Of a stretch of 64,000 nt of DNA, positions 26,587 to 35,048 are shown in pieces. Below the pieces are notes generated by a model. The model was not told the DNA's origin and did not search any database. It saw nothing but the letters and a program-made list of their open reading frames with translations. The DNA is from Streptomyces sp. TLI_053. GTDB lineage: Bacteria; Actinomycetota; Actinomycetes; Streptomycetales; Streptomycetaceae. The stretch is from contig NZ_LT629775.1 of NCBI RefSeq assembly GCF_900105395.1, positions 9,265,501-9,329,500 of the forward strand. The letters run 5' to 3'. Both the position numbers and the translations under genes were made by a program. How positions within the stretch are numbered: position 1 is the first letter of the stretch; the number at the start of each line of letters is the position of its first letter.

Positions 26587-26970
26587 TCAGCTCCCGGCGG
26601 GGTCGTACGTGGCGGGGGCGTACCCGGCGGAGAGGTACACCCAGGCCGTGGTACCGGAGGCGAGCAGCACCTCGTGGCGGGCGTAGTCGTCGACCTCGTA
26701 CTCGTCCGCGGCGGCGAGCTCCTCGTCGGTGATCGCGAAGACCGTGCCCCCGACCGCGTCCCCCGCCTCCGTCGACGGGAGTACCAGGGGGTGCCGGTCG
26801 GTGCCGCTGGCGGCGATCACCGCGGGGTCGGTGATCTCGATCGTGGTCAGCCGGAAACCGGGCAGGGCGTCGGCCCGTCCCTCCAGCAGCCGGCCGAAAC
26901 TGCTGAGCTGCACCTGCTCCAACTGCAGCGTGCCGTAGGAGAAGAGACGCTGGGTTGCCGTTCCGGACAT
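26587..26970 (-). CDS. Gamma-glutamylcyclotransferase-fold (AIG2-like) protein
   Basis: 127 aa from ATG 26970; GGAGG lies 9 bases upstream, and the longer frame is compositionally poor. It begins SGTATQRLFSYGTLQLEQVQ, where FSYGTLQ is the family substrate loop, and the catalytic Glu is in DEYEVDDYARHEV. The domain acts on gamma-glutamyl amines or glutathione-like compounds, releasing 5-oxoproline. It converges with the ABC importer, 61 bp away, and has no clear partner. Confidence 0.88.
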   Translation of the reverse strand: MSGTATQRLFSYGTLQLEQVQLSSFGRLLEGRADALPGFRLTTIEITDPAVIAASGTDRHPLVLPSTEAGDAVGGTVFAITDEELAAADEYEVDDYARHEVLLASGTTAWVYLSAGYAPATYDPAGS

Positions 26971-27098
26971 GGGTTCGCGACCTCCGGGTCGTGCAGGCGG
27001 GGCCTCGATCCTAGAGCCTTCCTCCCGCCGCCACCGGCGGCGGGGTCCGCCCCGGTCGATTCGGAGGGGAACACGATTCACCGGCATCGCATCTGCTG

Positions 27099-27117
27099 GT
27101 CATTTGGAAGAAATGAC
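27099..27117. promoter_or_regulatory. Operator-like inverted repeat
   Basis: GTCATTT and AAATGAC form a perfect 7-bp dyad around GGAAG, inside an AT-richer stretch (about 27060-27175) between the divergent cyclotransferase and methyltransferase genes. It may bind a regulator; none is encoded adjacent. Confidence 0.4.
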
Positions 27118-27246
27118 AAGCATCTGCCAGGTGTTTTACTTATCGGCCCTCGCGGATGCAAGATTCTCCCACGGGGCTGGCGGAGCCGGGGAGAACGGCC
27201 CCGGGCCCTCGCGGCACCCGGTCGGGACCGAAGGAGGCCTGGAGTC

Positions 27247-28023
27247 ATGAACGCACGCACCCGGGACGGCAGCGCCGGAGACGTCGACTACGGCGCCATC
27301 GGGTCCGGCTACTCCTCCTACCGCCGGCCCGACAGCCGGGTGGCGCAGGTCATCGCCGAGGCCCTCGGCGGCGCGCTGACCGTGCTCAACGTCGGCGCCG
27401 GTACCGGTTCCTACGAGAGTGCCGCCCGGGTCGTGACGCCGGTCGAGCCGTCGGCGTCCATGCGGGCCGGCCGCCCCGCCCACCTCGCCCCGGCCGTCGA
27501 CGCCGTCGCCGGGGACCTGCCGTTCGAGGACGGGGTGTTCGACGCCGCGATGACGCTGTTCAGCGTCCACCAGTGGGAGGACGTCGCGGCGGGCCTGCGC
27601 GAGATGCGGCGCGTCACCAAGGGCCCGGTCGTCGTGCTGACCTGCGACCCGCGGCTGGTGCGCGACTTCTGGCTCCACGAGTACGCGCCCGAGGTGCTGG
27701 ACACCGAGGCCCGCCGCTACCCCCCGATCGAGGCACTGGCCGCCGCCCTGGGCGGCAGCGTCACCGTCCGGCCGGTCCCGATCCCGCTCGACTGCACCGA
27801 CGGCTTCAACGAGGCGTACTACGGCCGCCCGGAGATGCTGCTCGACCCCGCCGCCCGGCAGGCCTGCTCGGCCTGGAGCTTCGTCGACGACGGCGTGCGC
27901 GAACGCTTCGACCGCGGGCTCCGCCGGGATCTCGAGTCCGGCGAGTGGGAACGCCGCTTCGGCCACCTGCGCACCCGGGCCGCCTACGAAGGGTCGCTCG
28001 TCCTCGTGCGCGCGACCCCGTGA
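27247..28023 (+). CDS. Class I SAM-dependent methyltransferase
   Basis: 258 aa from ATG 27247; AAGGAGG lies about 10 bases upstream. It opens with DYGAIGSGYSSYRRPDSRVA, has motif I VLNVGAGTGSYE, acidic residue in VEPSASM, and FDAAMTLFSVHQW as motif IV, all of the Methyltransf_11/UbiE-like fold. The small molecule methylated is unknown. It ends 61 bp before the M24-like gene and may be co-transcribed with it. Confidence 0.87.
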   Translation: MNARTRDGSAGDVDYGAIGSGYSSYRRPDSRVAQVIAEALGGALTVLNVGAGTGSYESAARVVTPVEPSASMRAGRPAHLAPAVDAVAGDLPFEDGVFDAAMTLFSVHQWEDVAAGLREMRRVTKGPVVVLTCDPRLVRDFWLHEYAPEVLDTEARRYPPIEALAAALGGSVTVRPVPIPLDCTDGFNEAYYGRPEMLLDPAARQACSAWSFVDDGVRERFDRGLRRDLESGEWERRFGHLRTRAAYEGSLVLVRATP

Positions 28024-28084
28024 GCGCGACCCGGACCCCGAACCCGACCCCGTGACACCCGATCTCAGGAACAGGAACGGCACC

Positions 28085-28789
28085 GTGGGAGAACCCGACC
28101 GGATGGACGAGCAGCTGCGCGCCCTGGGGCTCGTCCAGGCGCAGGCCAAGGCCGAACGCCTCTTCGCCGAGGTCGAGACGCGCCGCCTGGTGGCCCCCGG
28201 CCGCGGCGAACGCGAGGTCAGCGACCTGGTCCGCGACCTCGCCAACGACATGTTCGGCACCACCAAGCACTGGCACAAGCGCATCGTCCGCTCCGGCCCG
28301 CACACGCTGTTCCCCTACCAGGAGAACCCGCCGGACCGGCTCATCGGCGAGGACGACATCGCGTTCGCCGACTTCGGCCCGATCTTCGAGGAGTACGAGG
28401 CGGACTTCGGCCGCACCTTCGTCCTCGGCGAGGACCCGCACAAGCACCGCCTGCGGGACGACCTGGCCGCGGTGTTCGACGGCGGCCGTGCGGCCTTCCA
28501 CGCCGATCCCGACGTGACTGGCCGTCAACTGTACGCGCACGTCGAGCGGCTCGCGGCCGAACGGGGCTGGGCCCTGGGCGGCTGGCACGCGGGCCACCTG
28601 GTGGGGGAGTTCCCGCACGAGAGCGTCGACGGCGCCAAGGCCGAGTCCTACATCACCCCGGACAACGAGCACCCGCTGCGCCGCACCGACCGGGCCGGCT
28701 GGCGCTGCCACTGGATCCTGGAGGTCCACCTCGTCGACGAGCGGCGCGGTTTCGGCGGCTTCTACGAGCAACTCCTCGACCTCGCCTGA
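28085..28789 (+). CDS. M24-family (aminopeptidase P/methionine aminopeptidase fold) metallohydrolase-like protein
   Basis: 234 aa using GTG 28085, which has AGGAACGG at a sensible distance; GTG 28052 or ATG 28103 remain possible. The pita-bread fold metal ligands appear as Asp in IAFADFGPIFEEYEADFGRTF (two aspartates), His in WHAGHLVGEFPHE and Glu in WILEVHLVDE. The fold is shorter than prolidases and lacks an N-terminal creatinase domain, as in several Streptomyces M24 proteins of unknown substrate. Confidence 0.8.
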   Translation: MGEPDRMDEQLRALGLVQAQAKAERLFAEVETRRLVAPGRGEREVSDLVRDLANDMFGTTKHWHKRIVRSGPHTLFPYQENPPDRLIGEDDIAFADFGPIFEEYEADFGRTFVLGEDPHKHRLRDDLAAVFDGGRAAFHADPDVTGRQLYAHVERLAAERGWALGGWHAGHLVGEFPHESVDGAKAESYITPDNEHPLRRTDRAGWRCHWILEVHLVDERRGFGGFYEQLLDLA

Positions 28790-28853
28790 GCTTCGCCTGA
28801 GCTCCGGCGGTGCCGGGCCGCCCGGTTCGTCGGGTCCATCCGGTTCGTCCGGA

Positions 28854-28865
28854 TATGATCCGACC
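28854..28865 (+). promoter_or_regulatory. Likely -10 element giving a leaderless mRNA
   Basis: TATGAT at 28854-28859 ends 6 bases before ATG 28866 and there is no ribosome site, so transcription probably begins at the start codon. A -35 hexamer is not obvious. Confidence 0.45.
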
Positions 28866-29654
28866 ATGATCAATCTTGACGCCCGTACGGTGGTCTTCGA
28901 CATCGACGGCACGCTCTGCTTCGACGGCCGGACGATCGATCAGCGGATCCTCACGGCGATCGACGCCTGCGAACGCGCCGGTCACCGGCTGGTGTTCGCC
29001 TCCGCACGGCCCGTCCGTGACGTCCTTCCCGTGCTCGACGGCGCCTTCCCGGCCGCCACCCTGATCGGCGGGAACGGCAGTCTGGTCTCGGTCGGCGGCC
29101 GGGTCAGGGCGCGGGCCGCCTTCGAGGCCGGCGCGTTCGGCGCGCTGATGGAGGCGGTCGGGCACTACGGGGCGAGCTACCTCGCGGACGGTCCGTGGGA
29201 CTACGCCTACACCGGGCCCGAGGACCACCCGATCCGCGGTCGGGTCGACCAGGGCCGGCTGGCCCGGCGGGTCGACCTCGACGAGCTCCCCGAGGTGGTG
29301 AAGTTCCTCGTGGTCGGCGCCTCCGACCTGGCGGCCCTCGCCGACGCCGGTCGCCGTCTGGGACTGACCGTCAACCACCACCTCGACGAGGCCATCATCG
29401 ACTTCGCGCCGGGCTCGACGACGAAGTGGGAGGCCCTGACGTCGATGGGGATCACCGACTACGCCGCCTTCGGCAACGACATCAACGACTTCGACCTGCT
29501 GCGCAACGCCGAACGGGCCGTGCGCGTCGGATCCCACCCCGGCCTGGACACCGTCGCCGGGACGACCGTCCCCGCCGACCCGGCGGCCGTCGCGGCCGAG
29601 ATCTCCCTGCTCGCCGAGGCCGCCCGGGCCGCCGCCGGCACCACCGGCCGCTGA
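28866..29654 (+). CDS. HAD-superfamily Cof-type phosphatase
   Basis: 262 aa. Motif I is VVFDIDGTLCFDG (nucleophile and acid aspartates), motif II is the Ser of LVFASARP, motif III the Lys in STTKWEAL, and motif IV FGNDINDFDLL. The large IIB cap domain between motifs II and III (residues about 80-180) places it with Cof/YidA sugar phosphatases. Substrate is likely a phosphorylated sugar or cofactor. It is monocistronic and converges with the next gene at a gap of only 22 bases. Confidence 0.92.
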   Translation: MINLDARTVVFDIDGTLCFDGRTIDQRILTAIDACERAGHRLVFASARPVRDVLPVLDGAFPAATLIGGNGSLVSVGGRVRARAAFEAGAFGALMEAVGHYGASYLADGPWDYAYTGPEDHPIRGRVDQGRLARRVDLDELPEVVKFLVVGASDLAALADAGRRLGLTVNHHLDEAIIDFAPGSTTKWEALTSMGITDYAAFGNDINDFDLLRNAERAVRVGSHPGLDTVAGTTVPADPAAVAAEISLLAEAARAAAGTTGR

Positions 29655-29676
29655 ACCCCGCCCGTGCTCTGCCGGG

Positions 29677-30126
29677 CTACCCGACGCGGGGCGCCTTCCG
29701 GCGGCCGAGCAGCCAGCCGATCAGGGCGAGGATTCCGGCGAGCGGGCCCAGGAAGGGCGCGGGCGTGGTGTGGAAGACGGTGCTGCCGAGCACACCGGCC
29801 AGCTGCCAGCCGCAGGTGAGCACGGCCGCCAGTGACAACCAGTGCAGGCGGTCGTCCCGCGCCACGGTGAACGGCAGTACCAGCACGGACACGGTCTGCA
29901 CCAGGTACCCGTACTGGAACCAGCTGAAGTACACGGTGTCCCACCAGGTCACGGCCGGGGGGCCGTCCGTGAACTCCCGGCGGAACTCCAGGAAGGTCGG
30001 GTCCGAGAAGCCGGAGGGCCACCACGGCCACACGTAGAGGCCGATCAGCGTGAGCAGCGTCGCGGCGACCGCGAGCCCCACAGGGGCCCCCTTGCCGGGA
30101 GGAGCGGGTTCGATCAGCGGCATCAT
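29677..30126 (-). CDS. Four-helix integral membrane protein, unknown function
   Basis: 149 aa starting with the tandem ATGATG at 30126; AGGATC is the only weak ribosome site. Four hydrophobic spans are visible: VGLAVAATLLTLIGLYVWPWW, then YGYLVQTVSVLVLPF, LSLAAVLTCGWQLAGVLG and PLAGILALIGWLLGRR. A Trp-rich loop (FTDGPPAVTWWDTVYFSW) separates the first two. No named family is recognised; a charged RRKAPRVG end faces the cytoplasm by the positive-inside rule. Confidence 0.75.
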   Translation of the reverse strand: MMPLIEPAPPGKGAPVGLAVAATLLTLIGLYVWPWWPSGFSDPTFLEFRREFTDGPPAVTWWDTVYFSWFQYGYLVQTVSVLVLPFTVARDDRLHWLSLAAVLTCGWQLAGVLGSTVFHTTPAPFLGPLAGILALIGWLLGRRKAPRVG

Positions 30127-30428
30127 GATCCTGTTCTCTGCGGGCCGGCGTGCTGTGAGTGGTGTTCCCGCGCCCCCGTCCGGGCCCGGACGGGGGCGCG
30201 GGTGCGCGAGTGGACCCCGCCGGGGTACCGGACGGTGCGGTCCGCATGCAGGAGGAGGCCGACCAGCGCGCCGGCCGACACCGGCGCGCCGAGCACGGCC
30301 GCAGCGCGTCCGGCGAACCCGGTGTGCGAGCGCAGCCACACATCGAGCACCGGCGTCAGGCCGCAGTACGACGCCGCCCGGACGAGGTCACCGTCCACGA
30401 TCTGCGCCACCCACCGGCTCTCCCGCAT
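30123..30428 (-). CDS. Possible small protein, doubtful
   Basis: A 101-residue frame whose first 75 residues (RESRWVAQIVDGDLVRAASYCG onward) have protein-like composition with a hydrophobic stretch GAPVSAGALVGLLLHAD. The rest is Arg/Thr-rich and reads straight through a 36-bp perfect palindrome, which argues against it being fully coding. The stop overlaps the membrane-protein start. No family recognised; a frameshifted or truncated gene is an alternative. Confidence 0.3.
   Translation of the reverse strand: MRESRWVAQIVDGDLVRAASYCGLTPVLDVWLRSHTGFAGRAAAVLGAPVSAGALVGLLLHADRTVRYPGGVHSRTRAPVRARTGAREHHSQHAGPQRTGS
30167..30202. repeat. 36-bp perfect palindrome
   Basis: CCCGCGCCCCCGTCCGGG followed directly by its exact complement CCCGGACGGGGGCGCGGG, with no spacer. 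As RNA it folds into an 18-bp all but GC stem. It lies 41 bases upstream of the membrane-protein start on the minus strand, so it could be a terminator or attenuator for that gene or a remnant of a mobile element end. Confidence 0.85.
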
Positions 30429-30586
30429 GCACCCCAGGATCCCGCCCCGGCCGTACCGCCGGAACGGATCCGACCGGCGGTCACCGAACCGTGACCGCCG
30501 CCACCGGGCGCGGCCCCCGATCCGGATCCGCCTGATCCGTTCCGGCGGCGCCTCGGCACCTCAGTACCTCGGCACTCCGGTGCCCA

Positions 30587-30629
30587 GGCGTGCGGTCCGG
30601 GCCGGACCCCGGTGCCCGGACCGCACGCC
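30587..30629 (-). terminator. Strong stem-loop after the GNAT gene
   Basis: GGCGTGCGGTCCGGGC (30587-30602) pairs perfectly with GCCCGGACCGCACGCC (30614-30629), 11-base loop, 15 bases beyond the acetyltransferase stop. Confidence 0.78.
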
Positions 30630-30644
30630 GCGTGCTGCCGCGCG

Positions 30645-31544
30645 TCAGGCCGTTCGGCCCGGCGGACGGAAGTTGACGCGTTCGCTGACGACGGGGAAGC
30701 CGGCCCTGGTGAAGTTCGCGGCCATGGGGTGGTTGGTTCGGTCGGTGGCTCCGGTGATGGATTCGGCGCCGTGCTCGACCAGGGTGCGGGTGCACTCGGC
30801 GAGCAGGTCGTAGGCGTAGCCGCGGCCCCGGTGCCCGGGGAGGACGCCGATGAAGCCGATGGTCGGGCCGGAGGGGTTGTGGGCGGGGACGTGGATGCCG
30901 GCGAGTTCGCCGTCGGGGGTCCGCGCCGTCTGCCACCACTCCCGCGGGGAGGGGCACCAGTGGAAGAAGTCCAGCTCCTCCTGGGCGGCCCGGTCGAGGC
31001 CGCCCTCCGCGATCGCCTTCAGTGCGTGCGCGTCCAGGGTGGCGGAGTGGATGCGGCGCAGGGCCTCGAAGAAGACACCGTCGTCGGGTTCGGCCTCGAA
31101 GCGCAGGCGTCCCGGGCGCTCGGGCAGGCCGCACTCCGGGGTCCAGCGGTACAGGAAGCGCTCGACCAGGAGTTCGTACCCGGCGGCCCGGGCGGCGCTG
31201 AAGCGTGCCTCGGCGGCGGAGCGCGGCTCGGCCCGCTCCCGCCAGTCGCCGGGCAGGTTGATCTCGAGTTCGACCTGCCAGGGGGCGGAGCGCAGGAGTT
31301 CGGCCCCGGCCTCCTCGTGACCCTCGGCGACGTCGAACCAGTTGATGTTGACGGGCTCCGCGTCCTCCGGGCCGCCCCACCAGGCGCCGCGGGCGACGAC
31401 CTCGCCGCCGCGCAGGGCGACACGCTTCCAGTCGGGGCGGAACGTGGTGCGTCGGTGGCCCTCGCGGGCGCCCAGGGGGTCGGGGTGTGCGTCGAACAGG
31501 TGGGTGTCGCTCGCGGAAAGCGTGCGGATGACCGTACCGGTCAT
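30645..31544 (-). CDS. GNAT-family N-acetyltransferase
   Basis: 299 aa from ATG 31544 with GGAGG 6 bases upstream. Two GNAT-like halves are suggested. The C-terminal one has the acetyl-CoA loop IGVLPGHRGRGYAYDLLAE (the Q/RxxGxG/A pattern) and NHPMAANFTRAGFPVVSERVNF, the usual GNAT end with the Asn that binds CoA. The N-terminal half (FDAHPDPLGAREGHRRTTF onward) is diverged. The acceptor is unknown. It is followed by a terminator and is divergent from the baeRF gene. Confidence 0.88.
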   Translation of the reverse strand: MTGTVIRTLSASDTHLFDAHPDPLGAREGHRRTTFRPDWKRVALRGGEVVARGAWWGGPEDAEPVNINWFDVAEGHEEAGAELLRSAPWQVELEINLPGDWRERAEPRSAAEARFSAARAAGYELLVERFLYRWTPECGLPERPGRLRFEAEPDDGVFFEALRRIHSATLDAHALKAIAEGGLDRAAQEELDFFHWCPSPREWWQTARTPDGELAGIHVPAHNPSGPTIGFIGVLPGHRGRGYAYDLLAECTRTLVEHGAESITGATDRTNHPMAANFTRAGFPVVSERVNFRPPGRTA

Positions 31545-31881
31545 GAATTCCTCCGGGATGCAGGCTGCGTGAGCGCTCCCGGTCAGGACTGACGAAGTAC
31601 GCCGGGACAGCGGGAGAGGGAGCGCTGGAAAGGTATGGACTGCACGGCACTCGCCTCCTTCCGTTCGTCTCGCGGCGTGGCGCCACCGTACGTGATCGTC
31701 CGTCGGTCCGTCCACGGATTTTCCCGGGCCGGCCACCTGGCGGAGGACGGCCCGCGGCGGCACGGACGCGCGAGGTCCCACAACGCATCCCGCCAATGGG
31801 TAAATTGGTGATGATTGGGACAAAATCCATGATGTGTGCGTCCACCCGCAGAAGGCCTGACCGCCTTCGGAAAGGGCCCCC
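31545..31881. promoter_or_regulatory. Divergent promoter region of the GNAT and baeRF genes
   Basis: 337 bases without a gene. The segment 31790-31835 is AT-rich for this genome and includes CCAAT...ATTGG and TTGGGACAAAATCCATGATG, the best candidate promoter sequence for the plus-strand gene. The rest is unremarkable. Confidence 0.4.
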
Positions 31882-32979
31882 ATGTACCCCGCTCTCACCC
31901 CCGCCGTCCTCGCCGAGCTGCGCCGCCCGAGGCCGTACCCGGCCGTGTCGGTCCTGATGCCCACGCACCGCCGGGAGCCCGACAACGCGCAGGACCCGGT
32001 CCGGCTGCGCACCCTCGCGGCCGCGGCGAGGAAGCGGATCGAGGAGGATCCGGAGGTTTCCCGCGCCGTCCGGATCGATGTCCTGGAGCAGCTCGACCGG
32101 GCGCTCGCCGAGGTCGACCTGGTGCACGCCGAGGAGGGCCTGGCGATCCTGGTCGCGCCGGGCGAGCACCACGTCTGGTCGCTGGGCCGGACCGCGCCCG
32201 CCCGGGTGGTGCTGTCCGACACCTTCCTGACCCGCAACCTGGTGGCCGCCCAGGCGGCCGAGCGGCCGCACTGGGTGCTCGCGCTCGCCGCGGACCGGGT
32301 GCTGCTGTGGGGCGGCAACAGCGAGCGGGTGGCGGAGGACACCCGGCACGGCTTCCCGCTGGTGCGCCAGTACGAGAACCCCGACCCGGAGCGGCAGGAG
32401 CGGATCGGCGACAAGCCCAGCACCTTCCAGGACGAGGAGACCAAGATCTTCCTGCGGCAGGCGGAGACCGAGCTCGGCAAGGTGCTGGCCGCCGACCCGC
32501 GCCCGCTGTACGTGGTCGGCGAGGCGGCGGCCCTCGCCCTGCTGGACGGCGCCGGGCCGATCGTCCGCGGCGCGACCGCGCAGATCCCGCACGGCGGCCT
32601 CGCCCAGGCGGACGCCGAGACGGTCCGCAAGGTGGTCGAGCCCGCCGTCCGCGCGCACGCGGACGCCGGGGTCTCCGACGCCCTCGCCCGCCTCGACAAG
32701 GCCCGCGGCCGCCAGGCCTTCGCGGCCGGGCTGGACGAGGTCTGGCAGAGCGTCGCCGAGGGGCGGGTCGCCCAGCTGGTGGTGGAGGAGAACTTCCGGC
32801 TCACCGTCCGCGACGAGGGCGACCACCTGGTGCCCGCCGAGGCCGAGCAGCCGGGCGCGCGTGAGGACATCGTCGACGAGGTGATCGAGCGCGCCCTGGA
32901 CACCGGCGCCCAGGTCTCCTTCGTCCCCGACGGCACCCTCTCGGACGCCGGCCGGATCGCCGCCGACCTGCGGTACTGA
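31882..32979 (+). CDS. baeRF3-domain protein (bacterial relative of archaeal/eukaryotic release factor)
   Basis: 365 aa opening MYPALTPAVLAELRRPRPYPAVSVLMPTH, which is the characteristic start of the baeRF3 family. The following regions match a release-factor eRF1-like three-domain layout without the GGQ peptidyl hydrolysis loop: AILVAPGEHHVWSLG in the first part, KPLYVV-type strand PRPLYVVGEAAALALL in the middle, and DTGAQVSFVPDGTLSDAGRIAADLRY at the end. These proteins are proposed to act on stalled ribosomes or in stress, but no experiment known to me proves it. Confidence 0.85.
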   Translation: MYPALTPAVLAELRRPRPYPAVSVLMPTHRREPDNAQDPVRLRTLAAAARKRIEEDPEVSRAVRIDVLEQLDRALAEVDLVHAEEGLAILVAPGEHHVWSLGRTAPARVVLSDTFLTRNLVAAQAAERPHWVLALAADRVLLWGGNSERVAEDTRHGFPLVRQYENPDPERQERIGDKPSTFQDEETKIFLRQAETELGKVLAADPRPLYVVGEAAALALLDGAGPIVRGATAQIPHGGLAQADAETVRKVVEPAVRAHADAGVSDALARLDKARGRQAFAAGLDEVWQSVAEGRVAQLVVEENFRLTVRDEGDHLVPAEAEQPGAREDIVDEVIERALDTGAQVSFVPDGTLSDAGRIAADLRY

Positions 32980-32992
32980 CCCGCCCCCGGCT

Positions 32993-33064
32993 CCCGACCC
33001 CTCCTCGGTCCGTCCGCCGCCGCGCCGGGGAGAGGTCGGGGCCGGGCCGAGGAGAGGTCGGGGG
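32993..33064. terminator. Imperfect stem-loop between convergent genes
   Basis: CCGACCCCTCCTCGG (about 32994) pairs with CCGAGGAGAGGTCGG (about 33047) with one mismatch, between the baeRF gene and the convergent MFS gene. The loop is long, so efficiency is uncertain. Confidence 0.45.
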
Positions 33065-33095
33065 CCGGCCCGGTCGGCCCGCGCGGTCCGCTGCC

Positions 33096-34445
33096 TCAGG
33101 CCGTCGGCCGGGACGCTGTCCCGCCCGCGAGGCTCGCACCGGGCGCCGGAGCGGCATCGGTGCGGGCGGCCTCGGTGCCCCGGGGTGGCGCAGTGGATGC
33201 GGCGGCGCCGGGCCCGCGTCCCCGTCGGGCCGTGGCCGCCGCCGTCCCGGTCGCCGTCGCCGCCAGCGCGATCCAGGCGGCGCTGTAGCCGCCGGTGGTG
33301 TCCCGCAGCAGGCCGAGGGCGGGCGGGGCGAGGATCACGGCCACCTGGTTGACGGCCATCACGAGCCCGAGCGCGAAGCCGGTCCGGCCGGGCGGGGCGG
33401 CCTCGGCCAGGTGCGCGACCCAGGGGCCGTACCAGCCGATCCCGAAGAAGCCCAGCCAGGCGAAGAGCACGGCGGCCGCGAGCGGATGCCCACCGAGCGG
33501 GGTCGCCAGGGCCACCAGCGCGGCCGCCGCCGCGAGCATGCTCGCCAGGACCGGCCGGTAGCGGCCCGCGCGACTGCGGTCGCTCCACGCCGCGAGCCCG
33601 ATCCGCCCGACCGTGCCCGCCATCTGCGCCGCCACCAGGACGGCACCCGCCGCACCAGCCCCGAGGTCGGTCACGTCGTGCAGGTACAGCGCGCCGAGCA
33701 CGCCGATGCCGCTGTGCACCGAGACCATGGCCGTACCCGACAGCAGCGCCTTCACCGTCGCGGGCTCGCGCAACAGCCGCAGCCGGTCGCCGAGCGGTGC
33801 CGTCGCCGGCGCGGCCGGCACCGGCTTCGCCGGGCGCCCCGCGACCGTCCCGGGCGGGCGGCGGTAGAGCACGGTGAACGCCACCGCCCCCGCCAGTGCG
33901 ACCAGCCCGCCCACCAGCACGGCGACCCGCCACCCGGCCGCGGCGGCGACCAGCGGCAGCACGGCCACCGCGACCGCCCCGCCCAGCGGCAGCCCGGCCT
34001 GCCGCACACCCATCGCGAACCCGAGCCGCGAGGGCTCGAACCAGGCCGCCACCGACTTGCTGCCGCCGGGCTGGATCGTGCTGTACCCCGCTCCGACGAC
34101 CAGCAGCACCACGAGCAGTGACGCGTACCCCTGGGCCAGGCTCCCCGCCAGCAGGCCGACGGCGACGACCCCGGCGCCGATGCCGACCACCCACCGTTCG
34201 CCGTACCGGTCCAGCAGCTCGCCCGCCACCAACAGACCTATCAGTGGCACCAGTTGGGAGGCCGAGAGCAGTAGCCCCAGCCGCGTCGTACTGAGGTCGA
34301 GCGCATTCTGCAGGGGTACCGCCATCGCCCCGATTCCCTGGACGAAGAAGCAGCAGGCGGCCTGGGTGAAGGTGGCGACCCCGAGGACCGTCCAGCGGTA
34401 CGGCAGCGGGGACGGCCCGCCCCGGACGTCGGCGTGATGACTCAT
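33096..34445 (-). CDS. MFS transporter
   Basis: 449 aa from ATG 34445, about 12 membrane segments. Typical MFS points are the opening helix YRWTVLGVATFTQAACCFFV, LLVAGELLDRYGERWV (motif A, GxxxDRxGxR) after helix 2, and the second-half counterpart AQMAGTVGRIGLAAWSDRSRAGR. It resembles CynX/NimT-type or oxalate-formate-like carriers. A disordered Ala/Arg-rich tail follows the last helix. It is divergent from the CGNR protein with only 26 bases between starts, so that protein may control it. Confidence 0.88.
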   Translation of the reverse strand: MSHHADVRGGPSPLPYRWTVLGVATFTQAACCFFVQGIGAMAVPLQNALDLSTTRLGLLLSASQLVPLIGLLVAGELLDRYGERWVVGIGAGVVAVGLLAGSLAQGYASLLVVLLVVGAGYSTIQPGGSKSVAAWFEPSRLGFAMGVRQAGLPLGGAVAVAVLPLVAAAAGWRVAVLVGGLVALAGAVAFTVLYRRPPGTVAGRPAKPVPAAPATAPLGDRLRLLREPATVKALLSGTAMVSVHSGIGVLGALYLHDVTDLGAGAAGAVLVAAQMAGTVGRIGLAAWSDRSRAGRYRPVLASMLAAAAALVALATPLGGHPLAAAVLFAWLGFFGIGWYGPWVAHLAEAAPPGRTGFALGLVMAVNQVAVILAPPALGLLRDTTGGYSAAWIALAATATGTAAATARRGRGPGAAASTAPPRGTEAARTDAAPAPGASLAGGTASRPTA

Positions 34446-34459
34446 GCCGATCAGACTGC

Positions 34460-34471
34460 TGTAATGGTCTT
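34460..34471 (+). promoter_or_regulatory. Likely -10 of a leaderless CGNR transcript
   Basis: TGTAAT at 34460-34465 precedes ATG 34472 by 6 bases in a divergent gap of only 26 bases. No ribosome site is present on either side, so both divergent mRNAs may be leaderless and share overlapping promoters. Confidence 0.4.
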
Positions 34472-34999
34472 ATGCATCTCAACCCTTACGGCGAGGACGC
34501 CGTCAACCTGGCCGCCGAGTTGGCGAACGAGCGGCCGAGGAGCGTCGACGAACTGGTGGACCGCTGCCGTGCGGCCGGACTGGTGGTCGAGGGACCGTTC
34601 GCGGCCGACGACCTGACACACGTGCACGCGGTGCTGGACGCCTGGGAGGCCGTCGTCGACGCCACCGACGAGCGCGAGCGGGCCGCCGGACTGAACCTGA
34701 TGCTCGCCGCCGGCACGGCCCACCCCCGGCTCACCGACCACACCGGCGACGGCTGGCACCTGCACTACCGGGACGACGACCTGCCGCTCGGTGCCCTGCT
34801 GTTCTCACTGATCGGCGTCGGCACCGCGCTGCACCTGGTGGGCCGCGGCATGCACCGGCTCGGCCGGTGCGCCGTCGCGGAGTGCGACACGATCTTCGCC
34901 GACACCACCCGCACCGGCCGGCGCCGCTACTGCTCGCAGCGCTGTGCCAACCGCGACGCCGTCCGCCGCCACCGGGCGAACCACCCGTCCGCCGCCTGA
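34472..34999 (+). CDS. CGNR zinc-finger regulator-like protein
   Basis: 175 aa. The N-terminal ABATE-like helical domain begins LNPYGEDAVNLAAELANERPRSVDELVDRC. The C-terminus carries the CGNR-type zinc finger: CAVAECDTIFADTT, then RRRYCSQRCANRDAVRRHR, where the usual CGNR reads CANR. Members are thought to be DNA-binding stress regulators. Its start is 26 bases from the divergent MFS gene, so regulation of that transporter is the simplest hypothesis. Confidence 0.9.
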   Translation: MHLNPYGEDAVNLAAELANERPRSVDELVDRCRAAGLVVEGPFAADDLTHVHAVLDAWEAVVDATDERERAAGLNLMLAAGTAHPRLTDHTGDGWHLHYRDDDLPLGALLFSLIGVGTALHLVGRGMHRLGRCAVAECDTIFADTTRTGRRRYCSQRCANRDAVRRHRANHPSAA

Positions 35000-35048
35000 C
35001 CGCCCGCCCGGGCGCCGCGGACCGGGGGCGCCGTCGCACCCCTGCCCG

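Larger units (their letters stand above)
30127..30644. other. 518-base stretch with hairpins and at most one doubtful small gene
   Basis: Apart from the doubtful small frame, this stretch holds a perfect palindrome (30167-30202), a strong stem-loop (30587-30629) and a C/G-rich spacer. I see no promoter that can be assigned with confidence. Confidence 0.5.
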
